A stretch of 64,000 nucleotides of DNA from Tritrichomonas musculus (Eukaryota; Parabasalia; Tritrichomonadida; Tritrichomonadidae): positions 4,325,501-4,389,500 of the forward strand of contig JAPFFF010000005.1 in assembly GCA_039105265.1 (NCBI GenBank). The letters are read 5' to 3'. This document shows, in pieces, positions 62,481 through 64,000 of this stretch. The position numbers and the translations under genes were made by a program. Within the stretch, counting starts at the first letter, position 1, and the number at the start of each line of letters is the position of its first letter. The notes beneath the pieces were generated by a model. The model was not told where the DNA came from. It was given only the letters and a program-made list of their open reading frames with translations, and ran no database searches.

Positions 62481-64000
62481 ATGCAGCCGAAACAAATCCA
62501 CGAGCTGCTTGAATGTTTTTATAAAAAGCCAGTAAAAGCCGTGGAACTTGTAAAAAAGATGCTTGTTAGTGAAGATGAATCAACTTTTTCCGTATGGATT
62601 GAAAATGAAAAATCAAATAAGTTTGATTCATCTTGTGAAATGACTTGGCATTCTAATAAATCAAATATATCACAACAAAATCGTCCCCATTTAACAATTT
62701 TTTGCAATACTTGCGGAATAGTCAATTCTTCTCTACTTTGCCTTCCCTGCTACATGAGTTCTAACTCAAAACATTCAGATAATAATAACAATGATAATAG
62801 CAAGGCAATTAATAGAAAAAAGAAGTATAATAATGAATTTGAAGAACTCAAATTAGAACCACATCCAAATCATGATGTTTATTTTAAATTTACAAATAAT
62901 GGAAGATGCTCATGCGGCGATATTAATTCAATGGATCCAAACTTTTTTTGTCCATATCATTCGTTACAACCTACAAATCCACCAAATGTTGAAATCTTTG
63001 GGAGTGACCACTGCGATTTTATAACAGATTTAACAGATATTTGTTTTCGTTCTTTGATTGTTCACGCACCTCATTCAACAGATAATGTTGAGTGCATAGT
63101 CAATTTTTTACTAGATCTTGCTCATATCAACTCGTCATATTTACACTTAATTGCAGCAGCTTTATCAGAAAACTTTGACTCATCAGCTTTATTTACGCAT
63201 TGGCCTCAATTTTTGACAAAAAATGCTCTTTATATAGTTAAATTAATCGAAACTCTCAGCGCTGATGACTCATTTCAGTATGCTTTTACAACATCATTTT
63301 TTGATAATTACATATATTTACTTTCTCATGATTTGAACGTTATTGAATCAATTAACCCATCCACAACGCCAACTTCTACAGTTCCTCTTCTAGGTGCTGC
63401 TGACATCGCTTGGAGTTATTTTATTAACCATGAAGAAATGATTGAAGATTTCTCTATCGCCGAATTGATTGGAAAAGAATTTTATATATTAACTTCTTTT
63501 ATTCGAAGCGATCCATTTCACCCAATTATTCCACATTCACTCATTAGAAATTTTTTTAATACAATGTCAACTTTTTTTTCTTCATCTGACAGATTTTTTA
63601 AGAATTTGACTTCACCCGAATCAATATCAAAAATAACAGATATTTATATAGATGCGTTAACACTTGAAACTTTCCCAATTGTTACAAAAAAATATAATTT
63701 TTACGATTTTGAATATTTTAAGCATGATTTTAAATATTTATATAATCTTCAAACTTCTGATACTCAAAAAAAATCTTTGACTAACCCACCAGAAAAAGAA
63801 AAAGATATCAATAACAATACAAAGAGCCTTTTTGATGACCAAGATAATTTTTCATATTATTTTAATTATGAAAAAGAGTTTGAATGCGAATTCAATCCTA
63901 TCAGAACTTCAGATAAATACTCAATGGACAAACATTTGATTATGAGAAATTTCGCCGAAAAAATTGACCCAAAGTATACATTTATGAGATGTGCGCTGAA
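62481..64000 (+). CDS. UBR-box protein (N-recognin-like), 3' end outside the window
   Basis: The frame opens at ATG 62481 (MQPKQIHELLECFYKKP) and is open to the window's end, more than 506 residues. A UBR-type zinc box lies at about residues 52-165: CEMTW, FCNTCG, LLCLPCYM, a His-rich Asn-containing insert, then HDVYFKF, GRCSCGD and CPYH. UBR boxes recognise destabilising N-terminal residues for degradation. The rest of the visible part is helical without a named motif, similar to the large scaffold of UBR1-type ligases. The RING and C-terminal parts would lie beyond 64000. The first part of the box lacks the usual CG pair, so ligand binding may differ. Confidence 0.65.
   Translation, partial: MQPKQIHELLECFYKKPVKAVELVKKMLVSEDESTFSVWIENEKSNKFDSSCEMTWHSNKSNISQQNRPHLTIFCNTCGIVNSSLLCLPCYMSSNSKHSDNNNNDNSKAINRKKKYNNEFEELKLEPHPNHDVYFKFTNNGRCSCGDINSMDPNFFCPYHSLQPTNPPNVEIFGSDHCDFITDLTDICFRSLIVHAPHSTDNVECIVNFLLDLAHINSSYLHLIAAALSENFDSSALFTHWPQFLTKNALYIVKLIETLSADDSFQYAFTTSFFDNYIYLLSHDLNVIESINPSTTPTSTVPLLGAADIAWSYFINHEEMIEDFSIAELIGKEFYILTSFIRSDPFHPIIPHSLIRNFFNTMSTFFSSSDRFFKNLTSPESISKITDIYIDALTLETFPIVTKKYNFYDFEYFKHDFKYLYNLQTSDTQKKSLTNPPEKEKDINNNTKSLFDDQDNFSYYFNYEKEFECEFNPIRTSDKYSMDKHLIMRNFAEKIDPKYTFMRCAL

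Overview
The window is a piece of nuclear genome from a parabasalid protist, most probably a Tritrichomonas-like trichomonad. The main reason is the gene at 60689-62095, which carries the trichomonad-specific initiator-binding domain of the IBP39 family. Supporting signs are very AT-rich intergenic DNA, almost all genes lying in one exon, two genes with a trichomonad-type Initiator a few bases from the ATG, Asn-rich inserts, and relics of Maverick/Polinton giant transposons. The species call is inference.

Layout. Positions 1-9357 are one edge of a satellite array of about 47-bp monomers with nested higher-order duplications. Positions 9567-10857 hold a broken gene of unknown, perhaps Maverick, origin, followed by a tiny intact ORF (11160-11294). 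From 11935 to 42301 is a normal housekeeping block, nearly all on the minus strand: a CK1-type kinase with a C-terminal CAAX box, a cytosolic carboxypeptidase (M14), a 1667-residue type I surface protein, MON1 (Rab7 exchange factor), a TEX261/SVP26-like ER protein, a giant dynein heavy chain (4329 aa) with a degenerate AAA1 site, a small divergent ORF, and CNOT4/NOT4.

From about 43979 to 51500 is a mosaic of Maverick-like debris: a GC-rich block, a plus-strand block, ATC/GAT low-complexity arms with a 116-bp direct repeat, then remains of a packaging ATPase, an integrase and a capsid-like protein. Several of these reading frames stay in register over hundreds of bases but carry many premature stops, and every stop is explainable as C-to-T in a Gln or Arg codon. 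From 52020 to the end is host sequence again: small hypothetical genes, an FG-GAP membrane protein, a GH99 endomannosidase, pyruvate kinase, a BAP31-like ER protein, the IBP39-like transcription factor, and the 5' part of a UBR-box protein that runs off the window.

Functionally, several host genes belong to the secretory and endolysosomal system (MON1, TEX261-like, BAP31-like, endomannosidase, surface proteins). Others are cytoskeletal (dynein, a carboxypeptidase of the tubulin-processing family), gene-expression or turnover factors (CNOT4, IBP39-like, UBR), and glycolysis (pyruvate kinase). I see no operon logic among the host genes; they are neighbours only. Starts were chosen as ATG; several longer frames begin with TTG or GTG and were trimmed or flagged.
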